Source: Phytophthora sp. 'mugwort' (Eukaryota > Oomycota > Peronosporomycetes > Peronosporales > Peronosporaceae). Taken from it: DNA of 64,000 nucleotides. The notes below the pieces were generated by a model. The model was given only the letters and a program-made list of their open reading frames with translations, did no database searches and had not been told where the DNA came from. The stretch lies in the NCBI GenBank assembly GCA_033558025.1, contig JAUCEF010000018.1, forward strand, positions 2,976,001 to 3,040,000, in the 5' to 3' direction. How positions within the stretch are numbered: position 1 is the stretch's first letter; each line of letters starts with the position of its first letter. Shown here piece by piece: positions 39,263-53,526 of the stretch. A program made the translations under genes and the position numbers.

Positions 39263-42200
39263 GTGATGCCACCGCCCAGACGCTTCGTGGAGACGGAGGA
39301 GACCTTCCACTTTTTCAACGAGGACGTAGTGCTGGGCACGAACGAGATCCGCAACGGCGACGTGAGCAGTAGCAGCGGCAGCGAGAGCGACAGCAGCGAG
39401 ACCAGCCACCTGCGCCGCGCCCGTCGTCGCCGTCGAGCCAGCAGCGTCGTTTCCAGACGCACATCCAGGAGACTAAGCCGCCTGCTCAACGGCAGCGTCG
39501 TCTCGGAGCACGAGAGTCTGCAGGATGACGCACTTAGCGGCAGCGACGGGGACGACTACGACTCACTTGACGACTTTGAGTTGGAGGAGGACGAGGAGGT
39601 CCGCCAGATCCGAGAGAGGAAAGAGTCGACGGATGACGCAGAGCCCCAGAATACGTCACCCGCAGCTGCCGTGGCTGGCACCAAAGTACCAGGCATCGGA
39701 GCTGCAACTTTCGAGCAGATTTTCGAGCCATTCCGGGACTTGTACATCCCTCCGACGTCTGGAAGAGGGGCTGAAGATAAGGAAGACTTTACGCAAACGA
39801 AGAAGAGATCTATGCGGCAACAGATGCAACTCCGCAAAGCTAGACGGGCTATTGCTGCGTTCACGCGACGCGTGCACTGCGCCAATGCCTATCGCTACCG
39901 CAAACAAAGTGAGTTTATGCGGGTTTGTTATCAGCGTGCACTGGAAGGTGGAGCAGGGTACGAACTGATCGAGACGTCGAAAGTGGAAATTTGCGGGGGA
40001 GTTGAAACCAAAGAGGTGAAGAAGCAGACTCTGCTTCTTGCATCTCAGAAAGAAGATGCCGTGGAAACAACGGTGCCGAATCTCTTCCCGCGAAAGTGGC
40101 CGCACTTGCCATACCGAAGTCCACTTGAATGGCACAACGACACAGATGCCGCTATTGAATTTCTGACTCGTCTCGCTGAGCTGCCGGAGACGAGTCTAAT
40201 CTATGAACCGATCGACACTGACAAGTTTGAAGTCGAAGTTATGGAGTTGGTAGAGCTTTCGCAGAGTGAGCGACCTTCAGCTGCATCTGAGTCTGTGTTT
40301 GCTGCATTGCTGGGACTGCTTGCGATGGGGGTGCAGCTGCAGTCGTTTACACTCTTAAGCAAAGCAGCGCTGCAATGCGTTAAATTGGGGCAGGCTATTT
40401 GTTTTGGAGACGAAGAGACCAAGAATGGTGAATTGATTCGTCCTGAATTACTGAAACTTCTGGGGCTATACTGCTCACGTTTAGCACAACACGTTGCAGA
40501 GCCTATTCTCGCAGCTACGTTCCCTCGAAATTTAGCAGCGCAATGGAAAGTTTGCTCATATCAACCATCTTCAAGCGATGCTATTGCTACAGATGGTCTC
40601 TATCTGTACATATTCGGGCGATCCGGGCTTCTCAAGATTGGTACCGGAAATGGAACGACAGTGCGCGATTTCGTGTACGCACACAACAACCAATATGTTC
40701 GCAGTCGCGACGCGGAACGATCATGGCTTTGCTGTATTGGTGATTCGCTCTACTGCCGCACGATTGTTATGCCTGGTCATCGTGTGGATCGTATCCGAAC
40801 TATCGACCTACAGAATGTGCAGGAGCTTGTTTTAGCTCCTAATCGCACTTTGATAGGCAATGGCACAACCGAAAGCAGCATGTATGCTATGGTTACGAAC
40901 GGCATTGACCTATTTACGATTCGCTGCATTGATACGTACAATAAGGCCTCGTCGAGCAAATCTAGCGGCCGTAAACACCGCAGTTGTAGCCATGTTTCGA
41001 GGAAGTCAACGCCGGTGAGCGAAATTGTAAGCGCTGTGCTCGGCAATAGTGGTAGTGATCCAAAATCGCTGCCCCAATCGCCCGAACCTGTCACCATTAA
41101 AGTGGGAGATCGCGTTGTTCGTGGACCTGACTGGAAATGGTCAAACCAAGATGGGGAAGAAGGTTGTCCTGGTACGGTAGAACGTATAAGCACCTGGGGA
41201 GGTGTGAAAGGCAGCGGTGTAACGGTCCGATGGGATAAAAATCAGCGCGTTAACACGTATCGCTGGGGTGCAGAAGGATGCTACGACTTGTACATCGTGA
41301 TGGAAAAAGACGGGCAACTTCTCGAGCAAAAACCTTTGCCTAATGACAAAAGTTCACGAAAGCCCAAGGATGGAGAGGAAACCGCTGAAGTTGATCGCGA
41401 GAACGAACCTGAACCACTGCCGCGCCACCAGTTTGTGCTATACCGACACAAGGTAGACAGTATTACTTCCATTATGAAATTGGAGGAGCCTGACATCGAT
41501 CTCTTCTTGGACTTGGCACCATCGAGGGATCAACCAAAACCAGGCTCCAGTGGATTAAGACGAGTTACGGATGACCATAACAGTATGGAAGCACTATCTG
41601 CACTTCATTCTCATGCGGTCACTTTGTGCACTTCGAAAACTTCATGGATGTGCGATGGGGGCATGTCCAATTGCATTGGTGACAATGCTACGAAGAGATA
41701 CCGCTGCACTTCTGGGTGTGACTTCGATTTGTGTGAGTCGTGTTTATTTGCCACGGTGATTGACAAACCATCAAATAGTAAGGCAATTCCCGAAGGTAAT
41801 GCTTCAGAAGATGGTGCATCGTCAATTGCAAACACTATCTTGGAAGATACCGTTCCCGATGCCGGTGATGGTCCAGTGGCGAATGATGCTGTCGAGCCTA
41901 TAACAGCCGAAGGGGTTGATCCCTTTTCCACCGTCGATGTGTCGTTATTTGCTGAAAGCGAGCGCGAAGCGTCACAAAAGAAGAAGGATGAAGGCAAGGA
42001 TAAGCAGGTGCAACAAACGGAAGAGCTAATGGTGAATGATCTTGCTGCATTTTGGTGCGGGTTATACACGCGCAAGGAGTGCCAAGTAGCGCTCAGGAGG
42101 AACGGTCTTCAGCTCAACCAAGCGTCCACATGGTTGCATACGTGCGGTGCGTATCTGCGAGAGCCGATGGTCGTTCCCACGGTTTCCAGCGTTCCCCTGG

Positions 42201-45200
42201 CGGCACAACCCAAGTCGGGTGCTCTAGATCCGGTGCTTATGATTGCTGGTACATTTTACGCAACCCACGGGCAGCTATGCGTGGTTTCACCCCCAGGACT
42301 ATACACTGTCGGCGAGGAACAGAGCGACAAGACAAAGCGTGCTGCCAACTCGTGTGATGCATCCTGGTTCTTTTCGTTGGAGAGTGGCTCATTACTTGCA
42401 GACAAACCTGTGCTACTCAAGGGAATACCTGCAGGTTCACCGACTTGCATCGACATATCACGTAAACGGATTCTTGTGTTTTCGGGCTATCTTAACTGTT
42501 TGGAGGAGTATGTGGATCACGTGCAACAAAGCCGACAGCTTGACGAGAAAACGGTGACAGAATGCGCCACACTGGCGGATATTGGAAAGGTAATCATTTC
42601 ACAGCTTGCTCAGCTCATGAGAAAGCGAGCAGCATTCCCGGCATATAAACATCCCCGGCCAGGTTTGCAGGACATACTATTTCGAACAGGGCGAGAATCA
42701 GCTCTAGTCTCGGCTGATAAATCGCGGGCTGAAGGTCGAGGAAGTAATCATAAGGACGGCGACATGGGGACGAAATTAAAGAATCGTCGGGTCAAGAACA
42801 TTCGTGCACGATTAAAAGAGCTTGATCGGCTGCATTCTAGGGACCGGTTAGGCTACATTATTCCGTTTTGCGTGGATTTTGAAGACAACGGCTTACTCCA
42901 GATTCTTGGAGCTATCACTCACTACTGTAGGATGCTGCCGCCTAAGGAAGAGGTTTGTGCCAAGAACGATGGTCCGCTCGCACTTACAGGAACTTATAGG
43001 CTTGTAGTTGACCTTCTCCGCATTCTGACCGAGACGGTGCAAGAGTTTGAATTTGTTGGGGTTACGATGAATATTGATGCGAGTGATGAAGCCACCCAAG
43101 AGCTGTTTAGAGACACCGAACGTACATTAAGGGATATCGCAAGCCATCTTTTTGACGATCAGATGTCTGGAACTACGCCCATCAATGCAATTTCGCAATG
43201 CGAGCGTTCGGAGATTGTTCTCTCTGCTCATTTTCTGCTGGTTTGGGGGATACGCAAGGGTATCTTCTGCTCGAGCTACCGATCCGAGTTTTTTGTTACC
43301 GCATGCGAAGATGTTCTCGGCTTTGGGACGCCATACGAAGTTGATGAAAAGGGCCATAGAATGCCAGGTTTACCTGATTCATTCTTTTCGTTGTTATTGG
43401 AGCCGCATGATTCATTGGTACTGCAAACTAGGCGTGATTGCGGCGTCGATTTACTAAGAAGACTACTGTACAGTCCAGTGGATGACGGACGTATCGCAAT
43501 TGCCGACTTTGTGCCAACAGACCCCGCAGATTTTTCTCGATTTCTGGAAGTTCTTTTTGCGTTGTCCAAGCTTGAAAGTACAAGTAATGCTCAGCGAGAA
43601 GATTGGGTGGTTAACGTTAACGGTTTGCCATTTCATACCCCAGTTAGTAAAGCCTTGCACGCTGTCATGAACTATTGCTGTGCTCGATTGTACGCTGCCA
43701 ACATTGAGCTAACACCGACAACATCGCTCAAGGAAGTAGGGCAAGAGGTGTTGGAAGCAACGGCAACATTTGAACACTTCGCGCTGGCGTGCTTTGATTG
43801 CTCTCTGGAGATGCTACGCTGCTACCAAGAAACCTATCCCGCCGACTCAAGTAACGCTTCTAGTGGCTGCGACTTACAATCATCCGTGACGGGTACAATT
43901 TTACCCATGGTAATCGCTTTCATCCCGAATTTCCCTGATCATTTTTCGGATAAATTTCGAGATCGTTTACTTATCTTGCTGAAAACACTTGATACCCTCA
44001 TCTGTTCAGCTGAGAACACTCGCGTGGCTAAGCCGCGGGCGACATTTTACGATGCGACTATCTTCGGAGGGTACCAAGTAGTGGAGACACCACATCCTTA
44101 CAACCACACTCAGCCCGTATTTCGCCGAGTGGTGCACATTCCAGGTGCGAGCGTGCTACATTTCGAGTTCGATCCGCGTTGTCGAACATCTGGAGAAGCA
44201 GATATCGTGTTCATCACGTCTGGACTAGCTTGGTATCAAGCTGATCGCCTTCCCTATGGAGACGTTGGCTTTGGCGAAGATGGTGGATGCTTCTTTGGCT
44301 CATATTCGCGGGGGCACTGGCCGGCCGGAGGGCTGACGGTGGTAGGAGATACTGCGACGATCATGCTTTGCGCGACAACACAAAGTCGAAGTGGAACGGG
44401 GGACAGACAGCGATGGGGACTCAAGTGTACTGTGCGTGGACTTTTTGGGAGTAGACGAATGACATGGCTGCCTGAGGTAGGGTGCGCTGTAGCAAATGCG
44501 TGCAGTGCAATTGGAGACAAACTGTTGCGTGGTCTTCCTCCGCAAAACGTCGAAAAAGTGTGTCAACCATGGGCGATGGAGCGGCAGCTGTTCAACTTGG
44601 CAGCTCCTACGTGCAATGCCCTCAAGTCAAAATGGAAATTTGTTAATGATGTTGTAAACTGCACGGGGCGAGGAGACACATTCTTTTCGACACTATCCAA
44701 ATACGTACACCTTCGCACTTTACCGCCTCAGCATTCGACAGCTCGTTGGACTGAATCGTTACAAGAGGCTGCTGCAGTTCTGCTAGTGCGCTCAGATTAT
44801 CGGCAGCTAGATGCGTGGCTGGCTAGTGTGGATGGTCATACAGTGTTGCCCAATGACATCGAGAATGCACTTTTCCATCGAATCGCAGTCGAGTTGGGAA
44901 AATTGGAGCGATGGATGCTCCGTCAAGTCCAACTTGTCAGTGAATGGCACTATCTGCGCATGGATGAGGTTAATCTGGATGAACTTATGGAGCGCTACGC
45001 TGATAATCTGGATCGGCTTTCTGAGCTTTGCCAACTGAAAGGTATACCGTTCAACAAAAATGACATGACAAGTTGCGTTAAATGCATCCACGAGCTTCTT
45101 GTTAAGGAAATTGCTGCGAAACACGAGAAAGAGGCTGCCTGCAATGAGTCATCGGGTTCACACGAAGCAGTTGCTCAAGCTGTTTCAGCGAAAACTCGTT

Positions 45201-48200
45201 TCTTACTGGCAAGGTGGGAACAATGTGTTGAGTGCGGAAATACCTACTTAAATTCAGTATCGGAACCAGTTCATTTGGCGGCATCAGAGTGCTTATCCGA
45301 TGTGAGTAGATTTCTGTGCTGCACCGTACCAATATCTGCTCTAGAAGAGTGCTCCACAGCGCATTCAGCTCGTCTCGAATCACGTTTAGCTGGTGTTTGT
45401 TACTGTAACGAAGCATTCGAAGACCTGAAGAACGATGACATGGCTCAATTTTTTGTCGGACGTGTCTTGTATGCCGTTCCTTCGAGCAACTTGGTGCAAG
45501 ATGATGCCATTTTCTCAGGTTGCGCCTTAGCTAGCCCTCACCTTCTCGCTAAGGTCATGGCTTCGTAAGTATTGCTTTTCTCTTATGAGTCAGCACAACT
45601 ATGTTGTACTCACTTGCTTTTGTATCGTACATGTATAGGCTTAACGCGTACGCAAAGATGATCGCTCGAGTTTCGGAATCCGATGCGAAACAGCCTGCAT
45701 TCCGAGCTGTTGCTTTAGCTGATGCCTGGAATTGCGCGCATTCCTTGGACAGCGTCTCAAGCCGTGTGTTTAGCTTGGATAGAGCTTCAAAATTGATTAT
45801 GATCCTAGATGGCGAGATAGGATTGTGTGCTGAGGAACTTACAGAGGATAATGGTGCGCTGACTTGTGAACTTCCGGACACACGGGAAATTCATGGACAA
45901 GTGTATGATATTGCATGGATATTACTGCGACTACTTGTTGAGGAAGTCTGTGACAATGGCGCTGAAGAGACCGAATCGGATACGTCGTGGATGTTGCCGT
46001 TAGAAAACGTTTTTCGTGAGCTCTGCGCATTATACAAATATTTTGAAACCAAGCGCAAGGAGCAGGGAATATGCGCGCGTACGAACCAGTACCACCCGAC
46101 CATATCAGCAGACGAAGCAATTTATCGCCTTGTATGTACAATGTCAAGAAAAGTTGCTATTCTTCATGAATGGCATGACATGTTTTGCTCGTGGGTTCAG
46201 AACGCGATTGACCTCGTCGCAACATCGAATACCCCGTCAAATTTGAGTGTGGCTAGTATAAGACTCATTCGGTATGCTGTGGAGTTGCTGGGAGATGCAA
46301 TGTTCGATCTTAGGGTGACGATCAAGTGCTCGACTGAACATGCAATAATTATCGGGAAGGAGGTCCAACAATTATTATTGAAACGACTCGGAGAGATAGT
46401 ATCTCCTCTTCCAATGAGTGATATGAGCGCAGAAGCGGCGCCCACTTCGAGTGATAGTATGCGTGACATCGCCTCGGACCATTGTGTTGTGATTTTTCGA
46501 AACGAAATGGCTGCTGACAAATTGGTAGACGCAGCTAAAACTGTGCGGGTGCCTGACATTAGCTCGTTCGAGATTCCGGTTGAAGTGAGTGATGGGGAAA
46601 ATGCTGTGGAGAAAGCGATTACAGAGGCAGTAGCTGAATGCACCGCCGCGCAGGGAACGATGAAACATCCAAGTGTGCGATGTGACGGCTGTAATCAGAG
46701 CCCCTTGCGTGGTTTCCGATTCAAGTGTTTCACTTGCCCCAACTACGATTTGTGCACGACCTGTTACATGAACCAGACTCATACCATAGATCATCCATTT
46801 GTTCGCGTGACCGACACGACTGGTACCGGAGATTTGCTGCAACCGCGGTCAAGAGGTGGAGGTGTTGTTCCCGAGACAGCTCTGGTTGGGTCAAAACCGT
46901 GGAAGGGAAACTTACTTCGCGTCTTGCTTGATTCACAAGGTTACGTTAGTTACTGCTTTGGTAGTCGACGTGAGTGTTGCGATACCGCCAACGCGCTTGC
47001 CCAGTTAGGGTTTCTTGTGACTGTATCGCACTCCGACGATATTGCGAATGTGGACTCATTGCACGACTGGGAAAAAAGGATGCAACTTTCCTTCGAGCCT
47101 GGCTCGTCGCGCCTCTCCCTTCGACGCTCTTCTCTGTCAAGCGAGAAAAACTCGGCTAGAAAAGCTGGCCGTGATGTTATCAACGCTTTCAACAGAAAAG
47201 CGATCCAGATCAACACACATCAAAGCGGTCAAAAAGTCGAGAATGGGCGACAATTGGCCTCCGAGATGATTGCTGTGCTGCGCCTAATGATATCTATGCG
47301 TTCGAAAATGCAGAGATGGCGAAGCAGCACCTTAAGAAAGTTGACCGAAATCCTCGAAGATGCGCCGCGCCAACTAGCTTTGCTAATCGACGTAAGCTTT
47401 GTGCCATGTGATGCTTATTTGGTGACTTTGGGCACGACTCAGGTGCTTGGTGGTTTTCGTGAGCCATTGCGAATGGGTGGAAACGTTTCGTTGTCGAGTC
47501 ATGCAGCTGACAAGGCTCGCGGTGGGCACACGGGTGTGGTTTATTCCTACGCGTTTGGCAATGATGACGTTATGATTGCAAATTTGGATGGTTTTACAAC
47601 AGAAGAGACCCGGAATGGAGAAGCTGGAGGTGACGATGATATTTGCTTCTACAAACGTACAACCTCTGATGTCAAGGCGATCAGCGGTATTCCTCTTGAA
47701 CGGGCTACCATTGAATCGCTTGAGCCACTTGTTGCTTCTTTTTGCTCCGTAGTAAAACAAGTTTATGAGTGGACATCTGATGGCAATACCGATGACATGG
47801 ATGAAGATGGCACCCTTACTGCTGGATGTCTGCTGCGTTGGGAATTAGCTTGTGCTCTCATCCAGTCATTTTCATCCATGGCTCCTGCGTGGCCATCGCT
47901 TTTCGATAACCAGGTGATCTCAGTAAGTGGCCTGCATACGATGTGTAATATCTGATAGATATGCTGACATGTTTGTGTTTGTGGTGCAACAGACAAATGG
48001 CAACTGCCCTGCTATTCTCTTTCAGCTTGCGCAAATGTGCGTCCGTGACTTAAAGGTGGAAGAAATCGCAGACATGCGTGAGTTACTGTGGAATATGGAG
48101 TGGCTGCGCTCACGGGATTTGCACTTCTCACTCGCAACACGACCGATTTCATCAAGCTCGTTTTCTGCTAGTGACGACAAAGCTTGCATTTGTCGACCTC

Positions 48201-51200
48201 CAACGTCGGCTTCTGAGGGCTCATCATCGTTTACGTCGGTTGCCAATGAAGAATCACAGACCATGCCCGAGCCATCCGAATATTTTTACAATCTTTACGC
48301 GTTTTCATCACGTACTGACCTGCCACAACACTCGGGGCGAAACAAAATGCTGGAATACTGGGAAAAGAACGTTATCCCAGCGATCGAGACGTACGTATCG
48401 GGCTCCTTCAAGAGTTACGAAATGGATTACTTTTTCGCTCAGCTACGCGAGCCATTGAGAGAGGGAAACGCAGCGGCTGCGTTAAAAATCGCGTTCACTC
48501 TTTGCGACGGACACGTCCCATCAGGCTGTCACTATCCCGATCCAGACACCGATTGGTCTGCATTGCAAATCGACGACGTGGAAGTTGGCGGTCGTTATGT
48601 GCTGGCTTCTGAAAACGTAGATGTTGCGGATTGGCCACGAGACATGCTGTGGACATTAGGTCACACTGGGACTATTCGGGTGGTCGATCCGTCGGGTATG
48701 GTGTTGCTTCAAGTCGTAAACCCAGCGACGTCTGCCAGTGAGTACTGGTGGTACCATGTTGATAACTTGCGTGTAATGTCGTCGGTCAGCTCGGTCTCTG
48801 ACCAATCGGTCACGGAATTTGAGGCTAGCAGGTCTCGCTTGAAGGTGATGAACCAACAACTTATCTACAGCTTAGCCCGAAAGAGCGTATTTGACCTGTT
48901 GCAAGTTGCGCCAGAACACGCTATGAAAATGTCGATCGAGCCCAAGAAGGCAAGTTTACCGAGAACAAGCTCGTCCCCTTTTCCGTTCCCGTCATCCTCG
49001 TCAATTGCGCACACACCAACGTCTACGATGCAACTGACGGTGCCGCTACCCAAGGATCTAGGAAATCGCTACGATTTAGCTGATCTACTAAGACTTGCTG
49101 CGGCGGCTGATCTTGGATGCCCGGAGAAGGTACTGCTATCTGAGACGGGAATGACCTCCGATTCAACGCCCGGAGCCTCTACAGAAAGCGGCGGCAGTCT
49201 TTACTTGCGGCCGAAAGTTTCCCCCAAAACAGCGTTGATCACGGTAATGCAGATAGTGCTGAACAAGCAGTTTGAACGTACTGCTGCTAGCCCTCCCCTC
49301 CCTGTCATGGATAGATCCACTTCTTACGACGAAAATGCCAGTGTGATGGTAACCATGCCACCGAAGAAGCACAAGAAGCGCGGTAAGCAAAGTGCCCTTG
49401 CTGGTAAATTAGCTGCCGTAGGTGCTTCCTCTGTTGCCACTTCAGCTTCGTCGAGCTCAGCGCCAGCATCGAGTGGACCTAGCACCTCCCTGAAATCGAC
49501 TCAACCAAAGCTGCAGCAACCTGATGTGACACCGGTACTTTCGACACGGAAATACCGATACTTGTTAATGGAGGCACTATTGGCTGAGCTAAAAGCTAGT
49601 CTCGACTTGTCGAGTGCATTCTTGCGAAGCAGATCATTCGTGGTGACCAGTGATAGTCCCCCTCAATCACTGGTCTTGATTCACGTTCCAGATGCAACCT
49701 GCTTAGTGTTATCTTTTGCAGTACACCCTGTACTTATGGATTTACCAGCAGGAAGTAGCCTGGAATTCTTTCGCGACGAGCGCTGCACAAATCGATTGTT
49801 TGGATACTTTGGGGATAAACGCGGGCTTAGCTATCTCCCACCACTTGTGGTTCCCGGTGACAAATGCTACGCGCGAATGTCCCAAGGTACCTACGCTCGA
49901 TACAAGTTCCGTGTGGATGCTTTCACGGCTGATTTTGGATTGGCGCTATGGTTGTGTGAGGAAATTTATCAGAAACTGTTGTCGGTGCAGCTCTCCCATT
50001 ATGAAGTCGAGACTGTACTCACTACTGCCTTGAATGCGCTGGTGGAGTATCTGGTTGCAACTACTGCTTGTTTGCCAGCTAATGCGAAGACTGCAGTGTT
50101 CCAGATCACGGCAAAGCTGATTAATTTCGCCTTGAGCAAGGGAGCTATGCATGCGGTTCCAATCGCAAAGCTTTCAGGGTTGGTGAAAGAGCTAACGTTT
50201 GTATATGACAACGAGCGTACCACGCAAAAGGGTCTCTATTCCTTGTACACACAGCAGCTAGCCGAGCTCGTTTCACTGGTTGAAGAAGTATCGGCAATGA
50301 AGGGCGGCTCATCATCAATACTTGGTGGCGCTTGGTGGAAAGAGTTTGTGCGAATGGCTGTTTTTACTAGAGTTTTGGCTCAGGGAAAGCGAGAGATTGC
50401 AACCCCTGATGCATTCAAACGAATCTACTGCGGGCGTGCACCTATTCGGGAGATTCACATCGCCCACACTGCTCTTGCGTCTCATGATTTGTTTGGCGAA
50501 AGGATCGTATTTTTGCAGAATTTGCCTCGCACGGCGAATGTTGCGGTCTTGGAGGCGAGTGTTTCTCGATTTATCGTGCATCTTGCTTTAGAGGAGTGTG
50601 GTGAAGCAGATGACCAGAACGTATATTCTGCCGCAGCTGTCACTCGATTTGGTATCATTGCAAATATCCTTTACATGCCAGTGGATCCTGAAGGCCAAAC
50701 AATGGGCTACGCCATGATAGATATTGGCCGAGCTGACGTAATCGCGAATTTGCTGACTCGAATCCCCAAGGAAACTTTCGAGTTTGAAGGCGGAGTTCCT
50801 ACAGAAGAAGATCATGAGTTGCTCGCTAAAATTGAAAGTGTGTGTCGCCCTCCAGACAGCTCCAGCGGTAAATCAAACGATGGAAATGACAGCTCTGGTG
50901 ATGGTGCTGACCCAAGCGGTGATGTTTGGGCCTGCAGTGTATGCACACTGGAAAATTCTCTTGGTGATGTTGAATGTGTTGCATGCGGCTCTCCCATTCC
51001 ACCAGAAATGGCGAATTTGGCTCGTGAAGTACAGGCCCAGCCACAGTCGGCAACAACAGAACCACCGGCAACGGGATCGGAAAATAGTGCTTCAAGTGGT
51101 TGGGCATGCTCTACCTGCACGTTTGTGAACAGTTGGGCAGAAACGACTTGTGACGCGTGTACAATGGAGCGCGATACAGATTTAGTGCCACCATCACAGA

Positions 51201-53395
51201 CGTCTTCAGCTGGAAGGGAAAACAACGACCAGGATGAAGGTGATGCAGTGGCAAGTGGTGCGGATACTGCGGCAGTTTCGCAGTACAAGCTAAGTGCTGC
51301 TCGATTTGTTGAAATGATACGCGTAGCTAATGAAACCAGTGACGTGCCGGAGCAGGTGACCAACTTCCTGAATTACAGGTTTTTCCAGAAATTTTCGGCT
51401 ATTAAAACTCATGCGACAGTAGAAATTCGCAGCACCACTATGGCTCCGGAACTCTGTCGTGTAATTCATCAAGAAACCTCTCAATACCGCTCATCGTCCG
51501 ATAGTAAGGTGGCGGTCGAGGCGTTCGCTGCGCTAGCTGGCGTAAAGAAGAATCGTTCGTGGGATAATATGTCTGATGAAGAGCGAATGATCAAGTTAAC
51601 AACGATGGAGGCCTTGTCAGAGGTAGAGGCGAAGGTTCTCGCAGTGTATAAATGGCTTCGCTCGTCAGGTTATGATCTTCAATTCGAACGGAGCCACTAT
51701 GGCTCCATGGATGACGCGATGGAAGCGCAAGCCAAGTGGACACACCAGATGGACTGTCAGCTAATTGCAGTATGCCGGGAACTCAGTGGAAAAATGGGTG
51801 TATTATTGCTGACGGATTTGTGCCCAAGCCATTTGAATGAAACTCATGCGCGCGAGTACTCGTTACTAGCTTCACTCGAAACGCGCGATTTGCGGCTCCG
51901 GTTTTCAGTGTTGCAATCGCTTAACAAGTTGTTTGTTGGAGCGTTACCACTTGTGAACCTCCGTCCGTGGAGCGACCCAAGTTCGCTACGCAGTCGCATC
52001 GTCTCAATACGCCAGTTAATATTCCCCGGAGTCAAGATCCGATTTTTCGCTCAGACGCAAGATAACACCACCCTGGCTCACTCTGTTTTCGTTGGTAGTA
52101 ATGCAAAACGACCCATGGTGACAATCGATCGGAGAAAGATCGCAGGCAAACGCGGGGGCATTAGTTCTAGCGCTACTGAGGCCTCGACGTCATTGTCGGC
52201 TCTACGCGATCCCAAACGATCACTATTTGCATCAACGATGAAGCAGTTGAGTGCTATTTCACCAACTCTGCTCCGCGCAAAGCGACCCACAGGTGCAAGT
52301 GACCCATTTGTGTCGTTTATTGTCATCTTTGCGGGCGAAAACGTCGTGGGCGAAGGAGGTCCGTACCGCCAGCTTTTCAATGACGTATCGAACGAGTTGC
52401 TCGCCAGTGGTAACCCACTGTTCATCCCGACACAAAACAATGTCATGAAGGCAGGAGATTTCCGCGAGCGGTACATGCCCAAACCGAGCAGCACATCCAA
52501 GGAATTGTTGCAAATGTTCGAGTTTGTTGGAATTTTGATGGGCTGCTGCTTGCGGACGGGAGTACGGCTCAACCTCCGTCTGGCACCTCTGGTGTGGAAG
52601 ATGTTAGTTAAGCAAAACCTCGTACTCACGGATCTCGAGAGCGTAGACCACTCCTTGTGTGAGAGCCTGAAGTTTCTCGAGGAGCTCGCGTCCACTTCAA
52701 GTGAGGACCCCAATGAGGTTCTTTATGACTCGTTCACCACAACTCTCAGCGATGGAACAATCGTGGAGCTCAAGGCTGGAGGGCAACATCTTCCTGTGAC
52801 GAAGGCAAATGCAAAAGAGTACATTCGGCTGGTTAAAGCCACTCGATTGCAAGAGTGTAAACCCCAAGTGGACGCTATGCTTAACGGCCTGGGTAAGATC
52901 GTACCAGTCCAGCTGCTGCAATTGTGTGTGTGGTCTGAGCTCCAGCAATGGGTGAGCGGCAACCTTGAAATTGATATGAAGCTGCTCAAACGACACACAC
53001 GCTACTCATCTGGCATGAGTCCCGAGCAGTTCCCGCACCTCGAGACTTTCTGGACAGTGCTGTCGAGTTTCAGCGAGGAGAACAAGCGACGCTTTATTAA
53101 CTTTGCCTGGGGCCAAGACACCCTGCCCGCCGACGATGCCGAGTTTGACCGGACACACACGCGCTTGCTCATCAAGGCGCCTCCTCAAGATGCTGGGGTC
53201 AACCAAGATGCGATGCTGCCCAAGGCTGACACGTGCTTTTTCAACATCGAGCTCCCTGTGTATTCAAGTGAAGAAATCATGCGCGAAAAGCTACTGCTGG
53301 CTATTACGCTGTGCACGAGTCTCGACGGTGACGAGCAGACAGCTGGCCACGACATATACTACGCAGGGGACGAAATCGACGATAGCATGGAGTAG
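39263..53395 (+). CDS. Giant multi-zinc-finger HECT E3 ubiquitin ligase
   Basis: Three exons: 39263-45564, 45639-47922 and 47993-53395; introns 74 and 70 nt; 4,662 residues. Order: acidic, Ser-rich N-terminus; MIB/HERC2-type domain at about 612-680 (GDRVVRGPDWKW ... GCYDLYIV); ZZ finger at about 790-833; UBA-like helix set at about 920-962; CUB/DOC-like beta domain at about 1592-1729 (VVHIPGASVLHFEFDPRC); second ZZ at about 2444-2489 (CDGCNQSP...CTTCY); second CUB-like part at about 3402-3509; two RanBP2-type fingers at about 3839-3866 (WACSVCTLEN) and 3897-3922 (WACSTCTFVN); HECT at about 4303-4662 with the catalytic Cys near 4610 (ADTCFF). It would load ubiquitin on its Cys and pass it to targets, which are unknown. 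The set resembles animal HECTD4/ZZEF1/HERC-like giants in parts but the exact order is distinct. Confidence 0.93.
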
Positions 53396-53526
53396 GCGCT
53401 TGGGTGGTGGGGACATTCTGAAGTGCATGTTGCATGTTTCATGTTAATTAGTACATCAAAGTATCTACAGAGGGAAGATAACAATCAAAAGGGTTCAGAC
53501 ATGATTCATTTGGTGTTGTTTCCGGT

